In this document: positions 46,646-60,738 of the stretch, one piece after another | How positions within the stretch are numbered: the first letter of the stretch is position 1 | Layout of the letters: every line of letters starts with the position of its first letter | Translations under genes and position numbers: made by a program | NCBI GenBank assembly: GCA_028583405.1 | Contig: CM053243.1 | Location: 26,008,524 to 26,072,523 of the forward strand | Reading direction: 5' to 3' | Length of the DNA: 64,000 nt | Source: Pogonophryne albipinna | Lineage: Eukaryota > Chordata > Actinopteri > Perciformes > Artedidraconidae | Notes under the pieces: model-generated | Told to the model about the DNA's origin: nothing | What the model saw: the letters and a program-made list of their open reading frames with translations, nothing else | Databases searched by the model: none

Positions 46646-49238
46646 ATGACTGCTGCTGTGAGAGGTATGTTTGGTTTTTTGTTCAAGTTTTGCATATCAT
46701 ACCTGTGTTGTCGGTTTCAACATACGGAGATTTCGGTTCAGAATTGTATTACGACACTGAACAACTGGGACACACCTCTTGTTTGTATGAGTTGTCGTTT
46801 TTCTTCTAATGTATATGAATATTGCTATGAAAATGGGGCAGTTTCTTGTCATGTGACCCAATATATGCTGGGTAAAAAAAAAAAGTTTCAGCACTCCAAC
46901 ATGCTGCTGGTGAGGGTAGTGGAGGCTATTCCTTAGCGTCTTTTGACACCTAAATGTTAAATTGTGCAATACAAATTGTGTTTTATTAGATTCTTCACAC
47001 CTGCTTTTAAAGTGGTTTGCTTCTGATGTTATCTTAGTACACAGTAAAGTTTAAGGTGTAAACTCTTTTCTCCTTTATTGCAGGCTCTGCCAGAGGGCCT
47101 ATTCGAAGCGCTGGCGATGGCATGGAAACTGAAAAAGCGCTAACCACTATCCTCGAGGTTATCACAGATACACTACCACCTGGTCCATCTGCTGTTCCCC
47201 TCCTGAAGGCATCTAACCCTAAGCACAGTCCAAAAGCTACCCGTCCTGCTCCCCCTGAGCCTCTCGGAGTGCTCCACCTGGGCAAAGTGAGTCGAGAGGC
47301 CTGCACAGAGGTGGAGGCTGTGAGGATCATCGTCCCGCGTGCAGCTATTAGCCGGTGCATCCGAACAAAACCTGCTGAGGGCAAAGGGGAGGCGTGGCAA
47401 CAGGCTGAAGAGCAGGGCTCTCCCCTGCGGCCTCTTGTGGATGACTGGAGAAAACAGATGGAGAAGCTGCAGAACTCTGAACGACGGCTACTGCAGGACA
47501 AGGAAGGCCTCTCCAATCAGCTCCGAGTGCAGACAGAGGTGAGACCCCTCAGGAAGCAGATACTGTTTGGTTTTTCCTTCAGGTGAAAATAAAGGCCTTT
47601 TTTCATTCAGTTGTAAGATGAATTTGGTTAACCTTTTTCATTCCGTGTGCTAGGTGAACCGTGAGCTGAAGAAACTGCTGGTTGCATCGGTCGGTGATGA
47701 CCTACAGTACCACTTTGAGCGTCTGTCGCGGGAGAAGAACCAGCTGATCCTGGAGAACGAGGCTCTGGGGCGATGTCATGCACACACCGCAGAGCAGCTG
47801 GAGCGAATGAGTATCCAGTGTGACGTTTGGAGGAGCAAGTTCCTGGCTAGCAGGTATGAATAACAGACCAAATAATTGTGTGACACATTTAGATGGTTGG
47901 AAAAAACAACATTTCATCCCTTGTCATCATTTTTTTTGAGCAAATACGATTTAAAAAAAGATTGTTCTTCACAGCACTACCGTTATCATGGTGAATAAAC
48001 ACTTGTTGTCACTTCAGAGTCATGGCCGATGAGCTGACGAATGCCAGAGCCACTCTGCAGAGACAGAACAGAGAAGCACAAGGAGCCATTCAGGACCTGC
48101 TGATGGAGAGAGAAGACTTCTCCAGAAACATGGTGCTCACTCACAGGTAACATACAGTATACCTTTAACCACAAAATGAAGTACATATTTGATAATAATA
48201 GTTTGCAATACAGATGGAGATTAGATAAAGACCAATGCTTGAACTCTTTTCAATTTGACGTTGCTCTATTGTGACCTTTAATCCACCCAACAGATAAGGA
48301 TTAAATAAAGTTCTAGCTCCACTTAAGGATTTTACTTAAAGATTGTAAGCACTTTTTGTTTTAGGTGTCCACTCTTTGGTGCATTTGTGCAAGAGTTGGC
48401 TCTACTAGCTGTACACGCATCGTTTTTGCTTTTTGGACATGGGTATAGTTCTTTTTGATTAGCCATGTACTCTAAAGTAACTTTTAACAAAGCAAGGATC
48501 CTGCATGTACAATTGATCTCACTGCATAAGAATGGATGAGCCATAGCATAAAACATTTATAGATAGCCGTTAAACATTACACTAATCTTTTACAGATAAG
48601 GTTCAAAGTTCACAGCTTAGCCACTGATGGTTTGTACATCAACCTATGCTGCCGATCAGGCACAACTGAAAACAGATTGAAAGACCCTTTAAGAGTTTGT
48701 GCACCTGAAATATTTGTGTTGCTTTCCTGTGGTCAGATCTCTGGAGCAGCTCCTCGTGTCTCTGCAGTGGGGACGTCAGCAGACATACTACCCCAGTGCA
48801 CAGCCCCTCAGCACAGGAGAGCTGTCAGCAGCCAATCACAAGCTAGCAGACGCCATCAACTCCCACCTGCTAGGCAACACCACCACCACAACAACCACCA
48901 GCAGCAGCAGCAGCAGCAGTGCAGCCGCTGAGCAGCTCTGCAGCACTCCGGCTGAGAAGATGGCCGAGAAGGTACAAATTCCACATCCTTCTACAAAAAT
49001 TACAATGATCTAACATTTGTCCAGTGCTTAAAACATTTTCTGTTTTGTATTTTAGGTGCTGAAGAGTTTAGATCCAATTTCCTGTACAGAAAACAATGCT
49101 GACCCCCCGCTTTGTGACACTTCCTCTGGCTTTCTGAGCAATAAGAAGAGCATCGGCAGGTTTCACCCCTACACTCGCTATGAGAATATTACCTTTAACT
49201 GCTGCGAGCGTTGCACTGGAGACATTCTTGTGCTGTGA
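46646..49238 (+). CDS. blzf1: BLZF1 / golgin-45, complete, 6 coding exons
   Basis: Golgi coiled-coil tether that binds Rab2 and GRASP55 and maintains medial Golgi structure. Exons: 46646-46664, 47084-47538, 47654-47853, 48018-48146, 48737-48971, 49056-49238; phases agree, giving 406 aa (human about 400). It starts MTAAVRGSARGPIRS from a tiny 19-nt first coding exon; a downstream ATG at 47119 is an alternative. The coiled coil runs roughly residues 140-265 (EKLQNSERRLLQDKEGL, HFERLSREKNQLILENEALG). The C-terminus YTRYENITFNCCERC followed by TGDILVL keeps the conserved Cys cluster and the PDZ-binding hydrophobic end used for GRASP55. Residues about 316-332 are a Thr7-Ser7-Ala3 tract encoded by ACC/ACA and AGC repeats, in a weakly conserved linker. 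It is divergent from ercc5 and tail-to-tail with trmt10c. Confidence 0.95.
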
Positions 49239-50018
49239 GGACAACGAGACATTCTGGTGCTGTAGACGACATCGGGATACGGCAACACATCCCAATGGGA
49301 CAACGTTCATTTCAAATGACAGATCTTAACAGGACTGTAATCTGGAGAACATGTATTGAGTGGCTTTATTCAGCACCAGAGGTTACCTTTCTCTCTATCA
49401 GTATCAGTCCTTCTACCCATATCAGCTTTGTTTTTAAACAACCTGCTGTTTTGTTGCTCTCCTCAACTTGAATTTTTACATTTTTTTCCAGGGATCATGA
49501 TGTGAAAGTGATGATGAATGCATTTCAGAGCCATGCATCCTGGTTTAAACTATTGAGTTGTATTTATTGCTGGGATGTGAGGTCAAGAGGAGTCAGTGTT
49601 ACATGTTGAACAGACGCTGTTAGGGTGTCTGCTTATCCAAACTTGAACATTATACTACTATGTTTTAAATTGTATTTATCCATTATTGTATATAGTCAAT
49701 GTGCAATAGAGCAAACTAGACATCCTGTTGTGGAAACACTCTTGGGCAAGCTAACAAACTGTAAATGAGCTAATTGAAGTCAAACATTTGTACCTTTTTC
49801 AAATGAAAAAAGAATAGGTGATGATGCCTCTTACACTGCAGGGGGTGGCCCTAATTTTGCATTATGACATGCTATTATATGTTTTGTATAATGCATGTTG
49901 CAAAGGCCTTTGAATATATATAAAATCCTTTGGAAGTTGTTTGACGGTACTACAATAGACTTATTGTACATACACGCGAGTCCACTTATTTGCAAAGAGT
50001 TTAAAAGAGAAAAATAAA
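49239..50018 (+). other. blzf1 3' UTR
   Basis: AT-rich non-coding sequence from the stop to an AATAAA at 50013-50018. Confidence 0.6.
50013..50018 (+). terminator. candidate blzf1 poly(A) signal
   Basis: AATAAA about 775 bp after the stop. Another AATAAA follows near 50172. Confidence 0.5.
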
Positions 50019-50206
50019 ATCTTAAGAAATTCCAACAACTTTTTAAATGATTGTTATTAATGTGTTTTCATGAATCATGGCATTGTTAAGTGATTCATTT
50101 TGTAATGCATAATTTAAAAACTAAGACGTTTGCTGTTGCTTTGGAATACACTACTATGAAATGAATGATAGTAATAAACTGCACATGCTTTTTTGACATA
50201 CTTTGG

Positions 50207-50212
50207 TTTATT
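50207..50212 (-). terminator. candidate trmt10c poly(A) signal
   Basis: TTTATT on the + strand, i.e. AATAAA on the minus strand, 270 bp past the trmt10c stop and facing the blzf1 signal. The two convergent transcripts would nearly abut. Confidence 0.5.
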
Positions 50213-50480
50213 TCATTTGTATTGAACAGTTTGCATTGATAGTGTATACTTTACAGTGAAAACATTTATACATCTTTTTCATTTTCCATATCAGATCAAA
50301 AATAAAGACCAAAGATGTTTGCACTTCTTTAAATGTCTTGTTTACATCAGAAATCAGTAAAACATGCATTCTGTAAGAACAAATGACTACCTATTACAAC
50401 TCTTTAATCACCAATTGTCTATGCTTGACATTTCCTCAGACAGTGCATGTAAATATATCATTATTATCCCAAGTTTGAAT

Positions 50481-52010
50481 TCACTCATCATTCCACCACA
50501 CCTTTCCTTTGCCATCATTTCTTCTTCCCTCAATGTTGCTTTTAAATGATGTTCGTACACTTGTTGCAGATGGTTGGGAGATCCTTTCTCTGTCACTTGG
50601 CACTCCAGCCATTCTGTCTCTACCACTGAATCCAGACTCTTTATGGGTCTTGTAAAGACTTTGGCCCTCATTTTGAAATGTCCTCTCACCAGACCTAAAC
50701 GGCTTTTCACCATCCTGTCTTGGTCTATAATTTCCCTTTACTCTGTTTTTGGGAATCTCTTGCTGTGTCCGTTCATGATGGAAGCCATCAAACTTCCTCT
50801 TAGGTACGAACTTCAACGCCTCCTCCCATTTCCCCGTCTCCTTAATTGAGAGCATGATGCGGATCATCTGGTCCAGAGTTAGATTTTTGGCTCCCATCTC
50901 CCAGTGAAGGTACTGATCCAGTGGTAGACGAGCTGTGGCCAGATTCAGACGCTTGGCATTGGCCAAAGACAAGCCTGACTGGATGGACCGGTCCACCAGA
51001 GCTCCAATGATGTAGACCTTTGAGTGGTCAAATGTGCGGAGAATATTGGGGGAGTCTGCAGTAAGGTATACGAGTTGTTCACGGGGAAACAGATCAATGT
51101 AATGTTTGTCAGAACTGTTGATGAGCATGCGATCCCAGACATCTGCACCATATTGTTTGAGCAGCTCCTTTTGATAGGTCCCGTCTGCCTGTAGGTTGCA
51201 CAAGTGGAGGTTGTAGGGTTCAGTGGCACGCCGGTTCCAACCTTCAACCTCCATCAGCTGATGCACTGTGTTCTCCAACTCCCGCCTGGCCATCATGGAG
51301 TCATAGCTCATGTCAAACACCAGTGGCTGACCGAACCTCATGGCCTGGACGCTCCTCCAGGCCTGGTGCTTGTCTATGGTGCGGTTCCAGAACTTGAGGA
51401 AAAATGTGTTTTCAAGCTCAAAATCTTCTTTTGGCAATAGTTCCTCCCTTGTGACTTCCCTCTCTGCCTTCTTCTTCTGTTGCTTCTCCTTACGAAACTT
51501 TTTGTGGCCCTCTTTGATGGACAGGTACTTGAGGTACTTCTTCCTGGAGGACTTGGTGGTAAGTTCTGCAAGGGCCTGGACCTCTTCATCCGTCATCTCT
51601 TCAGGTACAAGCTTGCCTGCCTGGCGCCACATAACAACGAGATCCCGAGTTTCCTCCAGTGAATTATCCTTTGAATCTACACCTGGTTCTGTCAGATCGT
51701 CATTATCATCACATGCTTCCTCTTTATCACTGACTTGTTTTTCTTCTGATGCTTGGGCTCTCATTACAGATTTCCATTTATCCAGATCTAGTGTCTTTGT
51801 GTCCTCGGGAATATCTTCTTTTGTCTGGAGGGCGTCTTTCCACCCCGGGATCCCAGTATTGAAGGGGCGAGCAGGGATGTGTAGCCGGGGATGAGAGGTG
51901 CTGCTGACTGGGAGGAAACGTGTGACTTGCCTCTTAGTCACACACGCTGCCGCAAAATGACTTGCTTTCCAGAGTTCATAAAAACCCTGGTTAGCAAAGA
52001 GGCGCAACAT
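50481..52010 (-). CDS. trmt10c: TRMT10C / MRPP1, mitochondrial tRNA methyltransferase and RNase P subunit
   Basis: Single uninterrupted 509-codon reading frame, as in mammals where the TRMT10C coding sequence is in one exon. The protein is the mitochondrial tRNA position-9 purine N1-methyltransferase and, with SDR5C1, a platform for PRORP in mitochondrial RNase P. It starts MLRLFANQGFYELWKASHFA, an Arg/hydrophobic matrix-targeting-like leader. A Lys/Glu-rich helical region (SSRKKYLKYLSIKEGHKKFR) leads into the Trm10-type SPOUT domain: AMRFGQPLVFDMSYDSMMAR, LVYLTADSPN, VYIIGALVDRSIQSGLSLAN, LNLATARLPLDQYLHWEMG, LTLDQMIRIMLSIKETGKWE. Human TRMT10C ends soon after the VPKRK motif. Here about 105 more residues follow, polar and Arg/Gly/Ser-rich, ending KGKVWWNDE. 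The start is the first ATG of the frame. It is divergent from txnl4b. Confidence 0.95.
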   Translation of the reverse strand: MLRLFANQGFYELWKASHFAAACVTKRQVTRFLPVSSTSHPRLHIPARPFNTGIPGWKDALQTKEDIPEDTKTLDLDKWKSVMRAQASEEKQVSDKEEACDDNDDLTEPGVDSKDNSLEETRDLVVMWRQAGKLVPEEMTDEEVQALAELTTKSSRKKYLKYLSIKEGHKKFRKEKQQKKKAEREVTREELLPKEDFELENTFFLKFWNRTIDKHQAWRSVQAMRFGQPLVFDMSYDSMMARRELENTVHQLMEVEGWNRRATEPYNLHLCNLQADGTYQKELLKQYGADVWDRMLINSSDKHYIDLFPREQLVYLTADSPNILRTFDHSKVYIIGALVDRSIQSGLSLANAKRLNLATARLPLDQYLHWEMGAKNLTLDQMIRIMLSIKETGKWEEALKFVPKRKFDGFHHERTQQEIPKNRVKGNYRPRQDGEKPFRSGERTFQNEGQSLYKTHKESGFSGRDRMAGVPSDRERISQPSATSVRTSFKSNIEGRRNDGKGKVWWNDE

Positions 52011-52511
52011 CGCGCTCTGTCAAAAGTACCGAAACCAAGAAATACAGACGCTGTGTCTTCACGGAACAAAAACGTGTTTGAAAAGCGGAACCCTGTGATT
52101 TCCACTTTCATACAAATGAAAGCCAAATCTGCATCTTGACTCTTTAATATTCCCAAACTTATGTCGCAGCGTTAATGCTTCTCAAACATTAACAGAAGGT
52201 CACGTTGTATATACGGTGTCACACTATACTGTGTCGTAGTGAAACGCCACCACATGACATGAACGCACGATTTAGCTCGTCTTATCTTTAACGTTGACAT
52301 AGCTGGGCCAAAACAAGATCTTCCAATTAATACGATTTTTACTTTATTTTAATTATTTAGGAAAGGTTGATATAAATGATAATACAATAACAAATATCTA
52401 ACGCAATTTCTATGCTATTTCTAGTCGGATTTATTTCCGAGTCGTACAGTAACAATGACGTAATTTCCTCTTTTCGGCAGAGCAGGGATAGCTAGCCTTT
52501 AAGCCTTGAAA
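52011..52511. promoter_or_regulatory. bidirectional promoter candidate, trmt10c/txnl4b
   Basis: Only 501 bp separate two start codons pointing away from each other. The interval must hold both 5' UTRs and promoters. No TATA box is apparent. Shared control is inference from spacing. Confidence 0.6.
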
Positions 52512-53688
52512 ATGAGTTTGTTTTTGCCTAAATTAACTTGCAAAAAAGACATTGATGAAGTTATTAAAGGGGTAGCAGAAAAAGTCGTAGTACTGAGGTT
52601 CGGCAGAGATGAGGACTCGATTTGCCTCCATATTGACGAGATTGTAAACAAGATAACTTTATTTTTAAACGGGTGCTATGTGTTGGTGTCATGATTGTTT
52701 TTTCTAATTTGTCAATTTCTTACCATCCTAGCTGTCAAAAACTGCCCATGACCTGAGTAACATGGCGTCCATCTACATCGTGGATGTGGATAAAGTGCCT
52801 ATCTACACAAGATACTTTGACATCAGTTACATCCCCTCCACTGTTTTCTTTTTCAACGGACAGCACATGAAAGTGGATTATGGGTAAGTGAAAGAAGGGA
52901 ACTATTAGGTTATAATTATCTGAAGACGTACGATTCTTCTTCTCAGAAAGTTTCAAGATGGGGCTATAATTCAGGATTTTCATCATCAACTAATATGCTT
53001 AATGTTTCATAATGAGGGATTGTGTAAAAGTTATACTTTGAGTTTAGCATTCGTGCTCTCAGTTAAACACTGAAACATTAGATGCAGAATAAATACAAAA
53101 AATATATAAATATATCTATAGCCTGCATGATTGATTGCCAACTAATTGTATTTACCTTTTACACATGCTCAAATGCATGTATAGTCATTGACACATTTAC
53201 AAATACAACCATAGAAAAAACATAATGCATACATTTAGGAAAATTCCATAACATCAACAAATATAATCGCCCAACAAATGTACAGAGCCTTATCTTAACT
53301 TAATATGTACCGTCATGTTTTAGTTTTGTAAATAAAAGTGCTTTACAGGTCCCGGGAGGCAAAAGTCCATAACTCAAGCTATGAAACTAAATAAAAGTAG
53401 CGAATATTTACTTTGAGAAGCCAGCTTTTGCATATATATATATATACATATATACATTAGCTACAACAGATGCCATTCATTGTAAATGAAAAGAGTACGT
53501 TTGACTTTATGTTCTCTTTCAGCTCCCCAGATCACACCAAGTTTATTGGCAGCTTCAAGACCAAACACGATTTCATGGATCTGATAGAGGTCATTTACAG
53601 AGGAGCCATGCGTGGGAAGATGATTGTCCAGAGTCCCATAGATCCTCAAAATATTCCCAAATTTGATCTCCTTTACCATGGGATTTAA
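52512..53688 (+). CDS. txnl4b: TXNL4B (DIM1-like thioredoxin-fold splicing factor)
   Basis: Nuclear thioredoxin-like protein of the Dim1/TXNL4 family, implicated in pre-mRNA splicing through binding PRPF6 and in cell-cycle progression. Exons: 52512-52643, 52732-52883, 53523-53688; phases agree, giving 149 aa, exactly the human length. It begins [20 protein letters not shown], keeps [46 protein letters not shown], and ends [12 protein letters not shown]. The thioredoxin CxxC active site is absent, as is normal for the family. A TTG codon two codons upstream of the ATG is in frame, but ATG at 52512 matches the family start. Confidence 0.96.
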
Positions 53689-56020
53689 AATCAACACCTC
53701 CACCTCGTGGCCTTATCCTCAAACAGATTTCACTGAGTGGCTTCGACCACATCTGACTTATGTACTGAATGGCTTTAATGTCAAAGTAGCTTTAACATTC
53801 AAGCAAATATCTGAAGAAAGTTCGATGATAAAGCGTCTGATGTTCATTTTATATAGAATTGGATTTCCAAAATACACTGCTGTTTACTCCTTGTCCTTTT
53901 GCTGTGTTTAAATGTTCCTTGTTGAGTTTTTGACTACTGTTTACAATATAAAACTAAATATATATTTTCTTATCGGTCCCAGTTTCCTTGTTTCTCATGC
54001 ACGCATCGGGGCACACATTCTAGCCAATGGTTTCACAATATTATCCTGATCTACAGGTAACATTGACACTCAAGTGAAGGCACATTGGGAAAATAAATAA
54101 AGAGACAGCAGGCTTAATACAGATTTAAAATGAATGTTTTACACAATTTTCTAAATGTTTTCTGAGGAAGGAAATGCATTATAGATGTCTGTTAGCCCCA
54201 GTCTATGGTTAGCCCTCATGAATACTGATTACCACTGTTAACATAAACGTGAACAAGAAAAGTCCACAGGGCACCTTTAAAAGTACATGGGTCATTCAAT
54301 AAAACAGGCTTTCTTAAAATGTGTTCATTTATAAAAAAGTAAGACATTGTTATCTTTAAAAATATCTTAATATTCCCATAAATGTTGCTGTTTTCTAAGT
54401 CTTTAATATCATGTTGTCTATTTCTTATGTTTGATGGAGAAGATGAGCATTTTTATATATGTCCTTGATTTGTTTTAATTTATTGTTGAATCATATTATC
54501 TTGATGTTTCCCATGTAAAACAGCAGGAATTATGCAATTATTTTTTCCAATGTATGTGCTCAGTTTTTAGAATAAACGTCTTCATTATTTAATCACCCTT
54601 AATTTAGAAAATATCTACTTTTTCTTTTAAGAGGATATTGCACTATATATTTGATTGAGTTTAAAGGCATCTTTCTAAGTCTAAATACTGGAAACATTTG
54701 AGTGATAAAGGTGAAAGTGATCAGCTGCTTATATTTATCAAGCAGTTTAAAACAAAAATCATTCCTATTCAGGTGCTACACAGTACAAGGATAGTATACA
54801 ATCCTTAAGTAATATACAGTATTTGGTGTTCAAATCAACAATATATATAAATATAATTATGTTTAAATTATGTGTGACTTAATATCATGTTAGATTTTGA
54901 ATATCGTAACTGGTTTTCTCCTGGTTAAAATGCGGTATCACTGTAAAATACTGTTTTTTTTTTAAATGTACTATATTGTTCTAGCTGTTCTATTACTTGC
55001 CTTTCCACCTTGGTTATTATATTTACATTACTGATGACTCCTCATTGTGTACATCATTTGTGAATGCGTTAATGACCAACCCTACATTATTGATATTCAA
55101 GCATTTGGGCAAAATGTGCCCAGCCCTAGTTGCAACAAAAGCAAATGTCAAAAAAGGGAGAGTATCAAACAGAAACATCAGTACTATACAAGAATGCTGC
55201 GATCCTTGTGAAAACAGCCACATATACGTTTGTACTCCCTGTTGTTTCAAGTTGAACAATTCCCATTTCACCATATACTACTTTCAGTAACACTTCCCTT
55301 CAATGTAGGCATTAACTCCAGAAGATGGCAGTAGTACAACTTTAAGGATATAACATAAGCGGTCAATACAAAAAAAAAATACAAATGGACAGGCAATTTA
55401 CTGAAGCAGAGTTGTGGAGCGGTTTGGCTTTCAGCCATCATTGGTGAGGAATCCGAAATCTGAATTATTTTGGGGAATGTTCATGTTGATGAATTGTATG
55501 TCACACAAGAATATTATATGATTATTAATAAGTGCTTAATATGAATAGGTACTGCAACGTAGTCCCCTTTAAAAAGTGGGTTTTTCATCCTACAACCCTG
55601 TGGGGCAAACAAATGAATAATTAGTCTTGATAATATAAAGAATCTGTAAAAATCTGTTAATTTGTAATAAAGAAATCCTTCAAAAACAATAATTATTGAT
55701 AGCAGCTTCACAAATGTGATTTACTGTTTCACATCATTGTGCATTTAATTAATTTCATTATTTTGAATATGTTATGTGCTAAGAAATTGATTCATACATA
55801 ATTCATATTAATTATTAACAGGTAATGATAGTAATTGAAGTGCTACAACCATGAATAATTTCAAATATATATATTCAATATAAGTCACAATTCATCAGCC
55901 TACAAGACATGGACTGCAAGCTTGTGAATAATAGGATCAATGGGAGAACATTTATAACATTTAAATAGCACTGCCTTTCAAGAGTTTCTTGAGTGAAATG
56001 CCCATTCATCTGGATTTTGT
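53689..56020. other. txnl4b 3' UTR and AT-rich intergenic DNA
   Basis: AATAAA occurs at 54092-54097 about 400 bp after the txnl4b stop. The rest is strongly AT-rich with no exon or repeat family I can name. Confidence 0.5.
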
Positions 56021-56024
56021 TAAT

Positions 56025-56220
56025 ACATAATAATAATAATGATACATTTATTTAGTATAGCACCTTTCACAGAAATAAAATTCACAAAGTGCTTCACAAG
56101 AAAGAACAAAAGTTAAAATAAAGACCACAGAAACATGAATACAATAACAACATGAGGCAGAAATTAAGCTTCACATCAAAACAAAACACAGACCACGAAG
56201 AGTCCCGAAAGGAACAAACA
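56025..56220 (-). mobile_element. L2-like LINE/SINE tail fragment
   Basis: The + strand reads TTATTTAGTATAGCACCTTT followed by CACAAAGTGCTTCACAAG. Read on the minus strand this is the common ...AAGCACTTTGTG...GCTATACTAAATAAA 3' end shared by L2-type LINEs and their SINEs in fish. Confidence 0.55.
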
Positions 56221-57105
56221 TAAGAACAAAACACACGTTAACATCTCCTCTGTTTACTCAGGATGAAGGCAGACACTGGGGGTCTCTGCCTCAGGAGGTC
56301 CTGCTCCACATCTCCCCCACTGCCTCTGCTGGACGGTGCTTACTCTTCTAAAGTAATTCTAACTTTGGGTTTTGTATAGTTTTAATCATTGCCAAAGCAG
56401 CTACAGGTAATGTTTTTTTTATGACAACAATCAAATGAAAACGCTGCAATGTGAACCCAGTGATGAACATACAGAAAATGTTACATGATTTTGCAGCTTC
56501 CCTCAATAGCAATATGCAAATCATTGTTTTGCCTTTTAGCCCACAATTTTAATGTTTGCATTCAATCTTACAAGTCCCACTGCTTTCATAAAGTTGTTTT
56601 CGGCAAAAAAGCTCTAATTCCCTGTTGAACACTTTATGCTCAGCACAAACAGCAGACAGACACAGCTTGTTTCCACAGCTTGACTCTTAAAAAGGAATCA
56701 GCAAGGGATAAACACACAAACAACAACTATTTTATTCCTCGCACTTATGCTGTGGTGAAGGCCACTTCCCTCAGGCTACATTAATGTAAAAGTCCTATCG
56801 TGGTAAATATTGCTTAATAAAGTATGGCTATGTTAATCATGGTAAATACTTACATTATACAGTTGAGGTTAGATTTGCTGCTGATGTTAGCTGTTTGAAA
56901 ATTGAGAAACATTTATATTGGTATAAAGATATTCTGATAATATAAACAGTGCTTGTCCTTTGTTAAGTCAGTTTTGAGTTTGTAAGTTGGATCCCTTAAA
57001 TTAGATTTATTTTCATATTTTTATGATTTATTCTTGGTGTTAGTAATGGTGTGCTGGGGCTTGACATCTTTTTTTTTCTTTCTGGCGCTGTGGTGCTGCT
57101 TTGAG
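56221..57105. other. intergenic, AT-rich
   Basis: No gene or clear repeat recognised. Confidence 0.45.
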
Positions 57106-57235
57106 TTAAAGTTGAACCATACCTGAAGGCCACAGACGCAGACTTCATCCAACAGAGAATAAAAAAGCATGGCAACCACCTGCAGTATGTCAGCTTCAAG
57201 GTATGAACTAATGATGCGGAGGAAATGGGGGGTAA

Positions 57236-57302
57236 AGTGATACCCCCCAGTGATGCAAATTTCCCCTCTGTGGGACTAATAAAGGTTTTCTGATTCTGAT
57301 AA
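57236..57302 (+). mobile_element. LINE 3' tail (Rex1-like)
   Basis: ATTTCCCCTCTGTGGGACTA followed by ATAAAGGTTTTCTGATTCTGAT is a typical teleost LINE end with a short tandem tail. Only the tail is clear. Confidence 0.5.
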
Positions 57303-57713
57303 AAAAAGAAAGTGCCGTTAAGTGAATTCTTCTGAATGTTCAGTTTGAGTTAAAGATTCTTCGTTTTTTGTTTTCTTTCTTCATGCTGCCCTGTTGGACA
57401 GCAGCAGAGAGTCGGCTTGGAACTGTTCTCTGAATATATTGGGGCTCATCTCCACAGCCAGGCCCAGCATCATGTGTCTGCCCAAGGTAAGCCTCAGCCA
57501 AATTATTCTTTAATTTACCATCTTTATTTGCAGGCAAGCTTAGCCACTTTCTTATCTTAACAGTGACCTGCTGACACAATTTATACATTACATTTTGTAA
57601 GTTATAATTTTAGTTTGACCAACATTTGCCTTATTATTGTGGCCAAGTGCTCACATGAGCTTCTCTGACCTTACACATCATGTACGATGACATAATGTGT
57701 AGAAAAGCACTGA

Positions 57714-59630
<1,917 letters not shown>

Positions 59631-59631
59631 A

Positions 59632-59730
59632 GAAGAAGAAGAAGAAGAAGAAGAAGAAGAAGAAGAAGAAGAAGAAGAAGAAGAAGAAGAAGAAGAAGAA
59701 GAAGAAGAAGAAGAAGAAGAAGAAGAAGAA
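59632..59730. repeat. (GAA)33 microsatellite
   Basis: Uninterrupted GAA tract of 99 bp, all purine on the + strand. Confidence 0.97.
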
Positions 59731-59842
59731 TGAGCTTTAATGTTGAATTTCTGTGTCATCTTTTATCAGAGAAAAGAAAAACAAAATAGTGATAATAACA
59801 AACGGTACAATTTCAAGTAAAATATTGATCCAATACACATTT

Positions 59843-59843
<1 letters not shown>

Positions 59844-59935
<92 letters not shown>
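59844..59935. repeat. (CT)46 microsatellite
   Basis: Uninterrupted CT tract of 92 bp, all pyrimidine on the + strand, 113 bp from the GAA tract. Confidence 0.97.
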
Positions 59936-59936
<1 letters not shown>

Positions 59937-60738
59937 ATTGGGGCCCATAGTTCTACACTCCATCTGTGTGTATATTTTGTCTTCAGCTATGCTCAAATTC
60001 ATTTTTGAATTTTACATTACCTAAGTCAAATCATCATTATAAGTAAGCCATCCGAAAGCCGAACCGCTACCGCATAATTGTATTACTGCATGGAAACTGT
60101 AGGCACAGGAGCCTTAATGAACTACAGCATTAAAACTAATGGTCAGTGGTTTCAGTGATGTAACAAGCAAAGTTGCTTCTGCTTTTTCTGGCTTAAAAGA
60201 GAAAAACAAAGTTTGGTCTCAGAAAAGCATATTTCTTCAAAATAAATGTTGTTGTCATTATTATTTTTGTATTTGAACATGTTCAATGGGTGAAGTGAAT
60301 TTGGAAGCACTGCAACAGAGGAAGTGATTTTGGTGGGTGAGGGTGTAGCTAGTTATCATTTGTATAAAGTACATATTATGCAAATTGTTCCATTTCAGAA
60401 ATATATGATTCAGAAATGGGTCTATTTGCATAAGAAGTACTTTTACTTTTGGTAGCCTACTTCAAGTATATTTTGATGCAAATACGTTTGTTCTTTTACT
60501 TGAGTAACCTTTTGAATGCAGGACTTTTAGTATTCATACACTCTGTACTTCTCCCACCTCTGGACACTCCCCCAGTGTGTGTCCAGAAGCTACAGTTCTC
60601 TGCTAGGAGGGGAAGACACGGCTCTACACCATCCTGCTTTCACTTGAAAACTTTTAACAACTCAGTAAAAGGAATAGGCACACACAAACACATGTCAGTT
60701 TTTGAGCTACCTTCCTAAGACTGTCGTGCTGAGAGGTG

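Noticed and set aside
47119..47121. Internal ATG of blzf1 as the true start
   Set aside because: The upstream 19-nt exon at 46646 has a good start context and a clean donor, and joins in phase. The internal start remains a possible isoform only.
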